This document shows positions 1 to 8,450 of a DNA stretch of 49,474 nucleotides, piece by piece. The position numbers were made by a program, and so were the translations under genes. This stretch comes from CAUZFZ01 sp963579025 (lineage in GTDB: Bacteria > Planctomycetota > Planctomycetia > Planctomycetales > Planctomycetaceae): contig CAUZFZ010000061.1 in the NCBI GenBank assembly GCA_963579025.1, positions 1 through 49,474 on the forward strand, given 5' to 3'. Position 1 is the stretch's first letter; every line of letters begins with the position of its first letter. The notes under the pieces were generated by a model, which did not search any database, was not told where the DNA came from, and worked only from the letters and a program-made list of their open reading frames with translations.

Positions 1-84
1 AGATGAACTAACAACGCTGGCGCATCGGAAACTAAAAAGCATGTCCAACGATCCAGGTTTGATCCGCGGATTGTACTTCCGATC

Positions 85-381
85 CTATGTTGCAGATTTT
101 TTCAGATGAGCCATATATTCCCCCGGATAAACCCTGGGCATCTCGAACGTCCCCTGGTCGTTGGTTGTTGTGCGTTGGGTTCGCAAGTCCGCCGGAAGGT
201 TGCCAGTACAATGAAAGATCACTGTCACTTCGTTGAGTGGTTCACCATCCAGCTTGACGACGCCGCCAACTTTGACGGGAACGCCATAATCGTTGCCACC
301 ACAGCCAGCACACACGAGCAGAGTTGCAACGACAATTGTGCAAATGCCTCTTGCCGCACCTGATCCTGGAACGATGACCAT
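85..381 (-). CDS. small exported protein, carboxypeptidase-regulatory-like
   Basis: This is a 98-residue exported protein of unknown role. The N-terminus is a hydrophobic signal segment ending in a Cys-Ala-Gly-Cys-Gly-Gly stretch, so it may be a lipoprotein, although Cys at -3 is atypical for a lipobox. The rest (GGVVKLDGEPLNEVTVIFH, later TTNDQGTFEMPRVYPGEY) fits one carboxypeptidase-regulatory or transthyretin-like beta-sandwich, common in small planctomycete lipoproteins. I prefer the ATG at 381 because AAGGG lies 6 nt upstream; an in-frame ATG at 387 would place that motif directly against the start. It lies upstream of nothing recognisable and about 90 bp from the DUF1501 gene on the same strand. 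Family assignment is moderate; function is not known. Confidence 0.6.
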   Translation of the reverse strand: MVIVPGSGAARGICTIVVATLLVCAGCGGNDYGVPVKVGGVVKLDGEPLNEVTVIFHCTGNLPADLRTQRTTTNDQGTFEMPRVYPGEYMAHLKKSAT

Positions 382-479
382 GCTCATCCCTTAAGTTTGT
401 TTGCCTGCCTGTAAATGAGACGCCAGGGACGATGATCGGCCCTGGCGTCTACAGAAATCAAATCTGACTAGGCCGACCG

Positions 480-1757
480 TCAAATCAGTTCGTGAATTGG
501 CTCGCGATGCTCCAGCAGGTACTGGGGCCGGCCCGCGGGATCGGTCAGTTGAGTCGTCTTCGGATCGATGCCCATGTTGTGGTACAGAGTCGCGAGGACT
601 TCCTGGAAATGCACCGGACGGGAATTGGCGGTCTCGGCATTACGTGTTGTTGAGCCAATCACCTGACCGTTTCGCATTCCACCGCCTGCCATCCACGCCA
701 TGGCGACGCGCGGCCAGTGATCCCGGCCAGCGGTCTTGTTGACTCGCGGTGTGCGGCCGAATTCGCCCCACACAACGACGGACACGTCGTCCAGCATGTC
801 GTGAGCGACAAGGTCGTCCAGCAACGCGCTCAGGCCAGTGTCCATCTGCGGCAGATTGCGATTGCGGAAATTCTTGAAGTTGTCGCGGTGTGTGTCCCAG
901 CCGCCCCATGGACTGTTCATGGTCACGACGCGAACTCCGGTCTGAATCAATCGGCGGGCGATCAGCAGATTCTGACTCGGCTTCGAATAGCGTGCGACGA
1001 CTCGGGGATCCTCCTTTTTCAGATCCATCGCATCGGCGAGCCGGCCTGAAGTGACGACGTCGACTGCCGTCCGCGTAAAGTCGTCCATCGCGATCATTTC
1101 GCCGGACGCGTCGATGTCACGGCGGATGCGGTCGAGAGACGACAACAGTCCGGAGCGACTCGACAAACGATCGACCGTCAGGCTGCGGTCCAGACGCATG
1201 CTGTTGCTGCGACCGGGAACGAACGGCTGATAGGTCGGCCCAAGGTACCCGGCAGAACCACCGCTATAGGATGCGAACGGTGGAGCACCGTTACCCGCAG
1301 ACCCCTGCAGACGCGATACCACCGAACCGACCGAAGGACGCCCGCCAATGGCGGCGAGGTCTCGCTGGTTGAAACCGGTTTGCGTCTGGAAGTTGCTGTG
1401 GCCCGCACTCGATCCGACCAGTGCCCGGATGATTGAGTACCGGTCCGCCATCGTCGCCAGGCGTGGGTACAGTTCGCAGATATCAACGCCCGGGACATTG
1501 GTTTCGATCGGCGAGAACTCCCCGCGGAATTCGGCCGGGGCTTTCGGCTTCAGGTCAAACATATCCTGGTGTGAAGGTCCGCCGCTCAAATGGATGTTGA
1601 TGATCGCTTTGTTTGATGAGCCAACGCCCGCTTTCGCTTCGGCCCGCAGCAGGTCCGCCAGTGTCAGGCCGCCCATTCCCAGAGCGCCGATCTGCAGAAA
1701 ACTGCGTCGATCGATTCCGTCACAGTACTTCTGTCCGCGTCCAAAGATCGTCAGCAT
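480..1757 (-). CDS. DUF1501 domain-containing protein (Tat-exported)
   Basis: The 425-residue product belongs to the planctomycete-expanded DUF1501 family, related to the alkaline phosphatase/sulfatase fold. Its biochemical role is not established. The N-terminus has a twin-arginine signal (RRSFLQIGALGMGGLTLADLL). Family landmarks are visible: GGPSHQDMFDLKPKAPAEFR near residues 59-78, SAGHSNFQTQTGF, WGGWDTHRDNF, the VVWGEFGRTPRVN block and GRDHWP near residues 330-350. The length is normal and the gene appears intact. It is one of four complete DUF1501 genes here and has no DUF1549/DUF1553 partner beside it. Confidence 0.93.
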   Translation of the reverse strand: MLTIFGRGQKYCDGIDRRSFLQIGALGMGGLTLADLLRAEAKAGVGSSNKAIINIHLSGGPSHQDMFDLKPKAPAEFRGEFSPIETNVPGVDICELYPRLATMADRYSIIRALVGSSAGHSNFQTQTGFNQRDLAAIGGRPSVGSVVSRLQGSAGNGAPPFASYSGGSAGYLGPTYQPFVPGRSNSMRLDRSLTVDRLSSRSGLLSSLDRIRRDIDASGEMIAMDDFTRTAVDVVTSGRLADAMDLKKEDPRVVARYSKPSQNLLIARRLIQTGVRVVTMNSPWGGWDTHRDNFKNFRNRNLPQMDTGLSALLDDLVAHDMLDDVSVVVWGEFGRTPRVNKTAGRDHWPRVAMAWMAGGGMRNGQVIGSTTRNAETANSRPVHFQEVLATLYHNMGIDPKTTQLTDPAGRPQYLLEHREPIHELI

Positions 1758-1959
1758 GAGCGCTCTCCTGATTCTCTGCAGGTGACCGGGAAAACTCGTC
1801 TCAGCGAGCTTTTCTATGACGCAGGATGCACACCGACTTCGAATGAATCAATAGAACTTGATGGATCCGTCGGCCATCTGAGCGACTCGTCCACAACCAA
1901 TGCTGCGATTCCAGGAGTAGAAGTAGGCCGAACAAGCGCTGCGCAGTTCCGGCCTACAC

Positions 1960-2487
1960 TCAGGCAGGCACGCCGGTGCGGGGCTGACCGGGATCCCAGT
2001 CGTACTGATAGCTGTCACCCAGCATCATTCGCGTGAGCATGATGATCTGGTGCGTGTGCCCCGTGAAATGTGTCACTGTGTGCCCCAGAGCCTCAAGCAC
2101 GGTGACGTCGAAACCCTGAATCGTTCGATTCGCCAGAAAGTCGTCGGGTGACAGGCCCCGCATGACCCCCTGCGCCTCGGTTACGGTCCCGGTCAGTGTC
2201 GACAACAACTCGTCACGTGTCAGGCCGGTGCGTGCCTCGAACTCGGATTCGCGCTCACGTTTGTCTGGCTGCTCAAGAACGCTGACGATGCCCCATTGCC
2301 GCAGGTTGCCAGCCAGGTGCAGCATCAGGTTGCCAATGCTGTTCATCGGTGCCTGCGGACGCCACCAGACCTGCTCGTCGTCAATCTGCTCGAGACAGTT
2401 GCGGATCTTCTTCATCGAGGAGTCCAGCAGATGAGCCAGGTCACCAGCCAGCACGGCGGACAGTTTCTCGGCAGTTGCTTCGGTCAT
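1960..2487 (-). CDS. DinB-like (DUF1572-type) four-helix protein
   Basis: A 175-residue cytosolic protein resembling the DinB/DUF1572 superfamily of metal-binding four-helix bundles, which includes thiol transferases and many uncharacterised members. Candidate metal ligands are His57 (LMLHLAGNLRQW) and the cluster His136/His140/His144/His146 (ALGHTVTHFTGHTHQ); the arrangement of one His in helix 2 and two in the last helix is typical. A purine-rich GAAGAGAA lies just upstream of the ATG at 2487. It is transcribed divergently from the flavin monooxygenase gene at 2833. The substrate cannot be deduced. Confidence 0.82.
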   Translation of the reverse strand: MTEATAEKLSAVLAGDLAHLLDSSMKKIRNCLEQIDDEQVWWRPQAPMNSIGNLMLHLAGNLRQWGIVSVLEQPDKRERESEFEARTGLTRDELLSTLTGTVTEAQGVMRGLSPDDFLANRTIQGFDVTVLEALGHTVTHFTGHTHQIIMLTRMMLGDSYQYDWDPGQPRTGVPA

Positions 2488-2832
2488 GTCGATTCTCTTC
2501 GTCGGTTGGCAGCGATCTTCATTCCCGAACCGACACGCGGTCGGCGGTGAAGGGTCAGAGTCGCTGAGAATGGTCGTTCATTCCAGTCAAGCGGTCTGGA
2601 TGAGTCGCCCCGGATTGTCAGGTCACGTTGTCGCCTGATTGACCGGAACAAACAGCCTGACCGGTTCGACGGGGAGACTTCCCTCTGTTTCGCCAGATCG
2701 GATTTTTGCCTCAGGCCAATCACACCACATCTTTCCAGTTGAGTGAAACTGTGGCCGGACTCCACGCACGACATACCAGGTACCGGCCTTCATTCGCTTC
2801 TCCAATCCAGACCAGGGCGAGACACGAAGGCC
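2488..2832. other. intergenic region between divergent genes
   Basis: 345 bp between the divergent DinB-like gene and the monooxygenase gene. No convincing coding frame, repeat or RNA gene was seen. It presumably holds both promoters, but no clear -35/-10 pair could be defended. Confidence 0.5.
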
Positions 2833-3861
2833 ATGAGCCAGCAATCACTACCAGCACAGATCGATATCTTCGCCACGACACCGCAGTCAAAGGACTGGGA
2901 CTCGGGCAATTACGCTCAGCAGGTTGCGGATGTGGCCCGCTGGAGCGAGCGGTACGGCTGCAAAGGAATCCTCGTATACGCCGACAACGGCATCTGCGAT
3001 CCATGGCTGGTGTCCAACATCATTCTGCAGAACACGACGACGCTGTGTCCGCTGGTAGCTATCCAGCCCGCATACATGCACCCGTACACAGCGGCCAAGA
3101 TGATTGCGTCGTACGGATTTCTGCAGAACCGGCGGTTCTTCGTGAACATGGTTGCCGGCGGATTCCGCAACGATCTGCTCGCACTCAACGACTCGACACC
3201 GCACGACGAGCGCTATGTGCGGCTGACGGAATACACACAGATCATGAGCCGGCTGCTGGAAAGCCCGCAGGGAGTCAGCTTCGACGGCAAGTACTACAAG
3301 GTCGAGAATCTGAAAATGACTCCCGCCCTGCCCGAGCATCTGTTTCCGGGCATCCTCATTTCCGGTTCGTCGGAAGCGGGATTGCAGGCCGCCCGCGACA
3401 TCGGCGCCACGCCGATCAAGTACCCGCAACGGATCGGCGACGAGGCGACCGTCCAGCAGGAAACTGGCGAGCATCCGTCCGGCGTGCGAGTCGGCATCAT
3501 TGCGAGGGAAACCAGCGAAGAGGCCTGGCAGGTGGCTCATGAGCGTTTCCCAACGGACCGCAAGGGGCAAATCGCACATCAACTGGCAATGAAGACGTCG
3601 GACTCACAATGGCATCGGCAACTGTCGGACATGGCGCGCGAAGACGCCGACCGCGACGACCCGTACTGGCTCGGTCCATTCGAAAACTACCGCACGTTCT
3701 GCCCGTATCTGGTCGGTAGTTACGAGCGAGTCGCACAGGAACTGCGCGGTTACATCAGCGTCGGTTACCAGACCTTCATCCTCGACATTCCGCCGTGTGA
3801 AGAAGAGTTGCGGCATACGTCGATCGCCTTCAACGAAGCGACGGTTGTTGTCAGTCACTAG
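2833..3861 (+). CDS. LLM-class flavin-dependent monooxygenase
   Basis: The 342-residue product resembles the bacterial luciferase-like / alkanesulfonate monooxygenase (SsuD) group: FMNH2-dependent oxygenases with a TIM-barrel fold. Visible landmarks are PLVAIQPAYMHPYTAAKMIA, RRFFVNMVAGGFRNDL, HDERYVRLTEY, VSFDGKYYKVENLK and the flavin-phosphate loop region around GILISGSSEAG. I chose the ATG at 2833 with CGAAGG just upstream; a 30-codon N-terminal extension to 2743 has no family support. It lies 27 bp before the adenylation enzyme and probably shares its transcript, suggesting oxidation of a carrier-bound or released acyl or aminoacyl group. That partnership is inference. A flavin reductase is not present in the window. 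Confidence 0.87.
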   Translation: MSQQSLPAQIDIFATTPQSKDWDSGNYAQQVADVARWSERYGCKGILVYADNGICDPWLVSNIILQNTTTLCPLVAIQPAYMHPYTAAKMIASYGFLQNRRFFVNMVAGGFRNDLLALNDSTPHDERYVRLTEYTQIMSRLLESPQGVSFDGKYYKVENLKMTPALPEHLFPGILISGSSEAGLQAARDIGATPIKYPQRIGDEATVQQETGEHPSGVRVGIIARETSEEAWQVAHERFPTDRKGQIAHQLAMKTSDSQWHRQLSDMAREDADRDDPYWLGPFENYRTFCPYLVGSYERVAQELRGYISVGYQTFILDIPPCEEELRHTSIAFNEATVVVSH

Positions 3862-3888
3862 TCGTCCCACAGATCCAAGTCATCCATC

Positions 3889-5535
3889 ATGTCGCATCTG
3901 ATTCAGGACTACGTCACCCGTCAGGCCGCACAACACCCGGAGCGTGTGGCGATCAACTGGAAGAACCAGTGCGTGACGTACGGCGAACTCGACAGCCTGA
4001 CGAATCGTCTGGCGGAGCTGTTGCGGGAAACTGGTACCAATCCGGGTGACCGGATCGCCTTCTGCATCCCCAAATCACCAGCGGCGCTCGTCAGCATGAT
4101 CGCCACGCTGAAAGCCGATTGTGTCTATGTCCCGATTGATGCGGATTGTCCCGCTGCGCGAGTTGCCAAGGTGCTCGACGCGTGTCGGCCAAAGTGGCTG
4201 CTTGGCGCCAAACAATCTGCACGGCTCATTGATCAGGTCTTCGGTGAAAACGAGATCAGCGGTGTCCGGGTCGGTTGTCTGGATGAAGCTCTGATTTCTG
4301 GAAACAACTTTACGGCCGAGTTTCAATTCAGCGACCTGGAGCAGTTCTCGGATCAGCCACACGCTTATGTGAACTCGTCCTCCGACGCGGCTCATATCCT
4401 GTTCACATCGGGTTCAACCGGTGTGCCGAAGGGTGTGGTGATCACACACAAGATGGTCACGGCGTTTGTCGAGTGGGGTGTGGATTACTTCGAGATCACG
4501 GCCGACGATCGCGTTTCCGGTCATGCTCCCCTGCACTTCGACCTGTCGACGTTCGACATCTACGGAGCATTTGCCGCAGGCGCGGAACTGTTTCCGGTGC
4601 CGCCGGAATTGAATCTGCTGCCGCACCGCCTGGCCGGATTCATCCGTGACAACGAGCTGACACAGTGGTTCTCGGTGCCATCGATTCTGAATTACCTGGC
4701 GAAATTTGATGCCGTCCCGCAGGGTGATTTTCCGTCGCTCAAACGCCTGATGTGGTGCGGCGAAGTGTTGCCCGTGCCGACGCTGATCTACCTGATGCAG
4801 CGACTGCCCGACGTCCCCTTCACAAACCTGTATGGACCGACCGAAGCCACCATCGCAAGCAGCTACTTTACCGTTCCGTTCTGCCCGCAAAGTGAGACCG
4901 AACAGATTCCTATTGGCGTGCCATGTGACGGAGAAGACCTGCTGGTCCTGAACGAGCAGTTGCAGCCCGTAGCGGTTGGTGAAATCGGTGATCTGTACAT
5001 TGCGGGCGTTGGTCTGAGCCCAGGTTACTGGGAAGACGAAGAGAAGACTGATTCGGTCTTTCTGACTCACCCGAGTACCAGCGACCGCATTTATCAGACC
5101 GGCGATCTGGCCCGCGAAGGCGAAGACGGTCTGGTCTACTTTGTCGGCCGAGTAGACACACAGATCAAAAGCCGAGGTTATCGCATCGAGCTGGGCGAGA
5201 TCGAAACCGGGTTGGCAGCCCTGCCTTTCCTGGGCGAGTCCGCTGTTGTCGCCATCGATACCGACGGCTTCGAAAACAAACTGATCTGCTGTGCCTATGT
5301 GCCAACGGACGGTGCAGACACGGACGTGCGACACATCCGCAAGGAACTCGCCGGCCACGTCCCGAAATACATGATTCCGACACTGTGGCAGTCGCTCGAT
5401 CAGCTTCCGAAGAACGCGAACGGAAAGATCGATCGACCGGAACTCCGACGACTATTCACTGAGCAACACCAACAGCAGTCCGCTCCGGCGACTGCTGAAT
5501 CCGACGTGGCAGCAACACCAGCCGCCATTAATTGA
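3889..5535 (+). CDS. free-standing amino-acid adenylation (A-domain) enzyme
   Basis: A 548-residue ANL-superfamily enzyme expected to activate an amino or other carboxylic acid as acyl-AMP and load it on a carrier protein. NRPS core motifs are visible: A3 LFTSGSTGVPKG (171-182), A4 HFDLSTFDIYGAF, A5 YGPTEA (315-320), A7 YQTGDL (402-407), A8 GRVDTQIKSRGYRIELGE and A10 LPKNANGKID with Lys513. The binding-pocket segments (FDLSTFD, WFSVPS, WCGEVLP) recall DltA-type D-alanine ligases more than generic NRPS A domains, and the Asp of FDLS suggests an alpha-amino-acid substrate. There is no condensation or thioesterase domain. The Ala/Gln-rich C-terminal 25 residues look like a linker. The stop lies 11 nt before the carrier-protein ATG. 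Exact substrate is unknown. Confidence 0.9.
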   Translation: MSHLIQDYVTRQAAQHPERVAINWKNQCVTYGELDSLTNRLAELLRETGTNPGDRIAFCIPKSPAALVSMIATLKADCVYVPIDADCPAARVAKVLDACRPKWLLGAKQSARLIDQVFGENEISGVRVGCLDEALISGNNFTAEFQFSDLEQFSDQPHAYVNSSSDAAHILFTSGSTGVPKGVVITHKMVTAFVEWGVDYFEITADDRVSGHAPLHFDLSTFDIYGAFAAGAELFPVPPELNLLPHRLAGFIRDNELTQWFSVPSILNYLAKFDAVPQGDFPSLKRLMWCGEVLPVPTLIYLMQRLPDVPFTNLYGPTEATIASSYFTVPFCPQSETEQIPIGVPCDGEDLLVLNEQLQPVAVGEIGDLYIAGVGLSPGYWEDEEKTDSVFLTHPSTSDRIYQTGDLAREGEDGLVYFVGRVDTQIKSRGYRIELGEIETGLAALPFLGESAVVAIDTDGFENKLICCAYVPTDGADTDVRHIRKELAGHVPKYMIPTLWQSLDQLPKNANGKIDRPELRRLFTEQHQQQSAPATAESDVAATPAAIN

Positions 5536-5546
5536 GGGGACCCACC

Positions 5547-5867
5547 ATGGTTGATACCACAACGACCGAACAGCAGATCCTGTCACTTGTGACCGACGAC
5601 ATGCAGCTTCCCGTGCCTGACGCGGCGACGGACCTGATTGACGAAGGGATCCTGGACTCGCTGGTGTTTGTCGATCTGATCGCGCGTCTGGAAGAGACCT
5701 TCAAGTTTGAGATTGACCTGTCTGACCTGGAGATCGATGAGTTTCGCTCGGTCCGGCAGATCGCGGCCTACGTGCAGGCTCAAACGGGTGCCGTGGGTGC
5801 CACCACAACGACGACGACAGAGTCGCAGTCAGCGGTATCGCAGCCGAGCGCGCTGGTGGCACACTGA
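5547..5867 (+). CDS. acyl/peptidyl carrier protein
   Basis: A 106-residue phosphopantetheine-binding carrier. The attachment site is Ser38 in DEGILDSLVFVDLIARLEE, a standard D-S-L motif followed by an amphipathic helix 2. Residues 83-106 form a Thr/Ser-rich low-complexity tail. The ATG at 5547 follows GAGGGGA by 6 nt, so the earlier TTG at 5532 is not needed. It is almost certainly translated from the same mRNA as the adenylation enzyme, and is the obvious acceptor for the activated acid. No phosphopantetheinyl transferase is encoded nearby, so a housekeeping one would have to act on it. Confidence 0.9.
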   Translation: MVDTTTTEQQILSLVTDDMQLPVPDAATDLIDEGILDSLVFVDLIARLEETFKFEIDLSDLEIDEFRSVRQIAAYVQAQTGAVGATTTTTTESQSAVSQPSALVAH

Positions 5868-5878
5868 CGAGCCCCACT

Positions 5879-5895
5879 CGCCAAAGTCTGGCGAC
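5879..5895 (+). terminator. hairpin just after the carrier-protein gene
   Basis: A perfect 6-bp stem, TCGCCA-AAGTC-TGGCGA, starts 12 nt after the carrier-protein stop. There is no T tract, so intrinsic termination is only possible. The same motif type recurs in planctomycete intergenic DNA as far as I recall, so it may equally be an interspersed palindrome. Confidence 0.35.
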
Positions 5896-6128
5896 TTCGG
5901 CTACCACAGATCGCGAACGGCGAAGCTTGCCGACTCATCCGATTACTTCGACTCTGACGGATAGCGAGACTATTCGCCTGGACGCAGAGTTTCCGTGACC
6001 CGACCTACCCGACGCATGTCGCGAAAAGCACGTACGCCGTTGCAGTCGGGCGACCCGGCGGCATTGCCAGTGGACGTAGACTTGGCTCGATTCTCCCACC
6101 GGTCCGCTCCCGTTCCGAAGGCAGCCCG

Positions 6129-7874
6129 ATGCGCCGATTCCGCAACGCCACTTCGATTGCCGCGATGGTCTCGCTTTTTAGCATATCCGCGGTCCTCAGC
6201 GCAGAAACCGATTCCGTCGAGAAGCCCGACGACCGTGCCCAGGCAACCGCTGTGGCGCTCAATTACTGTCGGGCCTCGTTTCATCGCATCCGCAGGTACG
6301 AGTCACAGCGCGTGCTGGTGGAAGAACAGCAGAAGATTCTCGACAACCTCAACCTGAACGGCATCAACGACGAAGAAGTCATTCGACTCTACACGGAATG
6401 CCTGGACGAAATCGGCCAGATCAAAGTCTCCGAGCTTGAGTCGGAGACCGTTCAGGACCGGTTCAATCGCACGCTGCAAAGACAGGTCGGATCAACTGCC
6501 ATCGTGATGGCGGCACAGATGGCAACGCTCTCGGTGGAGGGCTTTGTTCGTTCTGGAGTCAACTCATGGCTCGACTACCGCGACCTCGCGTGGACGCGCG
6601 AATTTGACACCTTGAAAATCGAACGTAACCGCATTCGTGCTGTCGTCGACAAGTCGTCCAGGTTTCTCGACACGTTCTGGAAAGTGGCCCAGGAACGCGA
6701 CATCCCCGATCGTTGGCTGGTGCGCGGCAACGACCTGGACGATCTGGAAGCGGCCGCTCAGGAACCTGACCTGACGAAACGACTCCGCGTTCTTCGACGG
6801 CTCGAACCGTATATGGAGTGCTATCCGCCCTATTGGTACTACGTCGCACGCACGCAGCAGGGACTGGGGCAGTTGTTCGATGCGGAATCGACGTACAAAC
6901 GCACGGCTCAACTGGGGCGCAGCCACTTCCGCCGCGACGACATGCTGGCCGCCGCACTGGCCAACCAGGCGATGATCGAAGTCGCACTGGGTCGAGACGG
7001 AGCAGACAAAACCGCCAACGAAGCACTGCGGTATTCTCCCGACGTGTGGGAAGCGAACCTGATGTGCGCTCTTGTGCTGGAGCAGACCGGACATTTCGAA
7101 CAGGCAGAGGACGCGATTCTTCGTAATGTTGATTCCGAACTCGAAACGACACGCAGCACGGTGGCGCTACTGGGCCTGTGCTATCGCCAGGAACGCACTG
7201 ATCGACTCGCGGAATATCTGTCGGACAGCGAACTGCTGGCTCAGGTGCCCATGCTGAGTCTCGTGCAGTGTGCCGGGAAACTTGGAAGGCAACATACGCC
7301 GTCAGCCGCGATGTCGAAGTTGCGGCAGTCGTTGCGTGTTTCCGTGCAGCCATCGTTTGGCGCTGACGATCTGATTGTCACCTGCGATGCGTCGTGGCAA
7401 CCGGAAGCGGCAGCGGTACGACTGCGGTTTCCAGGAAAGAACAACACTCACTCCACCGTGCGGCCGACACTCACGCGGCTTCCCACCGGAGACTTTGTCT
7501 TTCGATTTGCGGATGTCACGGAGGGGGGCAGCCCTCTGCGTCCGAAACCCGTGTCACTCGACGGCGTAACGATTGTCTTTGATTATCCGAATCAGGCGAC
7601 GAAGGTCCCACCGCTGACCGTGACGCTTGGTCCGCCCGCGGACAGTAAAAGTCAGGCACCGTGGCGGTCACTGGCATCACCGTCCACGATCGCATTGGGT
7701 GATCGTCGAGTTGCTGTTGCGGATGAACCCGCAAGGCCGAATCCGGACGACAACATTCACACCCGACCGCAACAACGCCCACGCGTGACCATCATCGGAG
7801 TGAGAGACGTCCCTGCGTCCAGTTCGAAAGAGCCGGAAAAACCCGCTGAAAAAGTGCCACCGCCGCCAGAATGA
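6129..7874 (+). CDS. exported TPR-like protein of unknown function
   Basis: 581 residues beginning with a Sec signal peptide (MRRFRNATSIAAMVSLFSIS, cleavage likely after VLSAE). The middle, about residues 210-400, is helical with tetratricopeptide character (YYVARTQQGLGQLFDAESTY, ANQAMIEVALGRDGADKTANEALRYSP, MCALVLEQTGHFEQAEDAIL). The C-terminal third is predicted beta-rich and ends in a Pro/Glu-rich tail. GAAGG lies 7 nt before the ATG. No catalytic motif was recognised. A scaffold or envelope assembly role beside the YTV-repeat gene is possible but unproven. Confidence 0.75.
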   Translation: MRRFRNATSIAAMVSLFSISAVLSAETDSVEKPDDRAQATAVALNYCRASFHRIRRYESQRVLVEEQQKILDNLNLNGINDEEVIRLYTECLDEIGQIKVSELESETVQDRFNRTLQRQVGSTAIVMAAQMATLSVEGFVRSGVNSWLDYRDLAWTREFDTLKIERNRIRAVVDKSSRFLDTFWKVAQERDIPDRWLVRGNDLDDLEAAAQEPDLTKRLRVLRRLEPYMECYPPYWYYVARTQQGLGQLFDAESTYKRTAQLGRSHFRRDDMLAAALANQAMIEVALGRDGADKTANEALRYSPDVWEANLMCALVLEQTGHFEQAEDAILRNVDSELETTRSTVALLGLCYRQERTDRLAEYLSDSELLAQVPMLSLVQCAGKLGRQHTPSAAMSKLRQSLRVSVQPSFGADDLIVTCDASWQPEAAAVRLRFPGKNNTHSTVRPTLTRLPTGDFVFRFADVTEGGSPLRPKPVSLDGVTIVFDYPNQATKVPPLTVTLGPPADSKSQAPWRSLASPSTIALGDRRVAVADEPARPNPDDNIHTRPQQRPRVTIIGVRDVPASSSKEPEKPAEKVPPPPE

Positions 7875-8070
7875 TGAGTCAACTATTGCGTGGCGACGAG
7901 ATCGGCTGCAGGCGTACCTGGTCTGGCTTGTCCTGCGCAACTGCATCTACAAACAGCGCGAGCGAGACGCCGACCACGTGCTGTCCGGCAAGCAATTCCC
8001 GAGACACTGGCTGAACGTGGACGCCCATCACGAGCTCGTCGCCCGCCAGGAGCAGCAGAAACCACACTGA
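7870..8070 (+). pseudogene. short unrecognised coding-like remnant
   Basis: The frame TGG-CGA-CGA from 7891 stays open to TGA at 8068-8070 and reads as a plausible protein end (RLQAYLVWLVLRNCIYKQRE, then QFPRHWLNVDAHHELVARQE). Third positions are G/C-rich like the neighbouring genes, but there is no ATG, GTG or TTG with a ribosome site to start it. It may be the C-terminal remnant of a lost gene. I do not recognise the family. Confidence 0.3.
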
Positions 8071-8450
8071 TCGTCGTCGTTGCCAGGACGGTTAGTGTGA
8101 AGCCGCCGGGTATTTGTCTCAGAGACGTGAAGCGCCGACGCGCCCGCAAAGTCTGCCATCCCTGCGCGTCCTGTCGGTGTTCGCGAAGTCACCGCACTGA
8201 CCTCACCTGCGCAACCGGTTCACGCTGCACCGGTTCGGCCCCAGATCGGCAATCCGGATCAGTGCGACATTGCGGATTGCATGAGAGTGTGACAGTAATA
8301 GGGGGAGAAACATCATTAGCGAACAAAGGAGTGCGCGAAGCTTTACGGTCCAGCAGGCGGCTGAAACAGCACCTCCCATCGACCACGCGTCGGTGCAGGG
8401 AATGAACTGATCCGACCACACGACTCTGCATTCGTCCAGGAGATTCGATT
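8071..8450. other. leader region upstream of the YTV-repeat gene
   Basis: 380 bp with no defensible gene. The last 15 bases contain the ribosome site AGGAG used by the gene at 8451. The segment near 8290-8330 is relatively A/T-rich and could carry the promoter, but no exact elements are claimed. Confidence 0.45.

Noticed and set aside
2706..3542. 278-residue Arg-rich plus ORF overlapping the monooxygenase
   Set aside because: It is the +1 shadow of the monooxygenase gene, without motifs.
4414..5358. 314-residue antisense ORF in the adenylation gene
   Set aside because: All A-domain motifs are on the plus strand; the antisense product matches nothing recognisable.
3889..5535. Annotation as dltA
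   Set aside because: Pocket segments resemble DltA, but no dltB/dltD or teichoic-acid context exists here, so a gene symbol is not justified.
7890..8405. 171-residue plus-strand ORF
   Set aside because: Composition is Arg/Ser/Ala-rich frame-shadow type, with no domain or ribosome site; a different frame in the first part is more coding-like.
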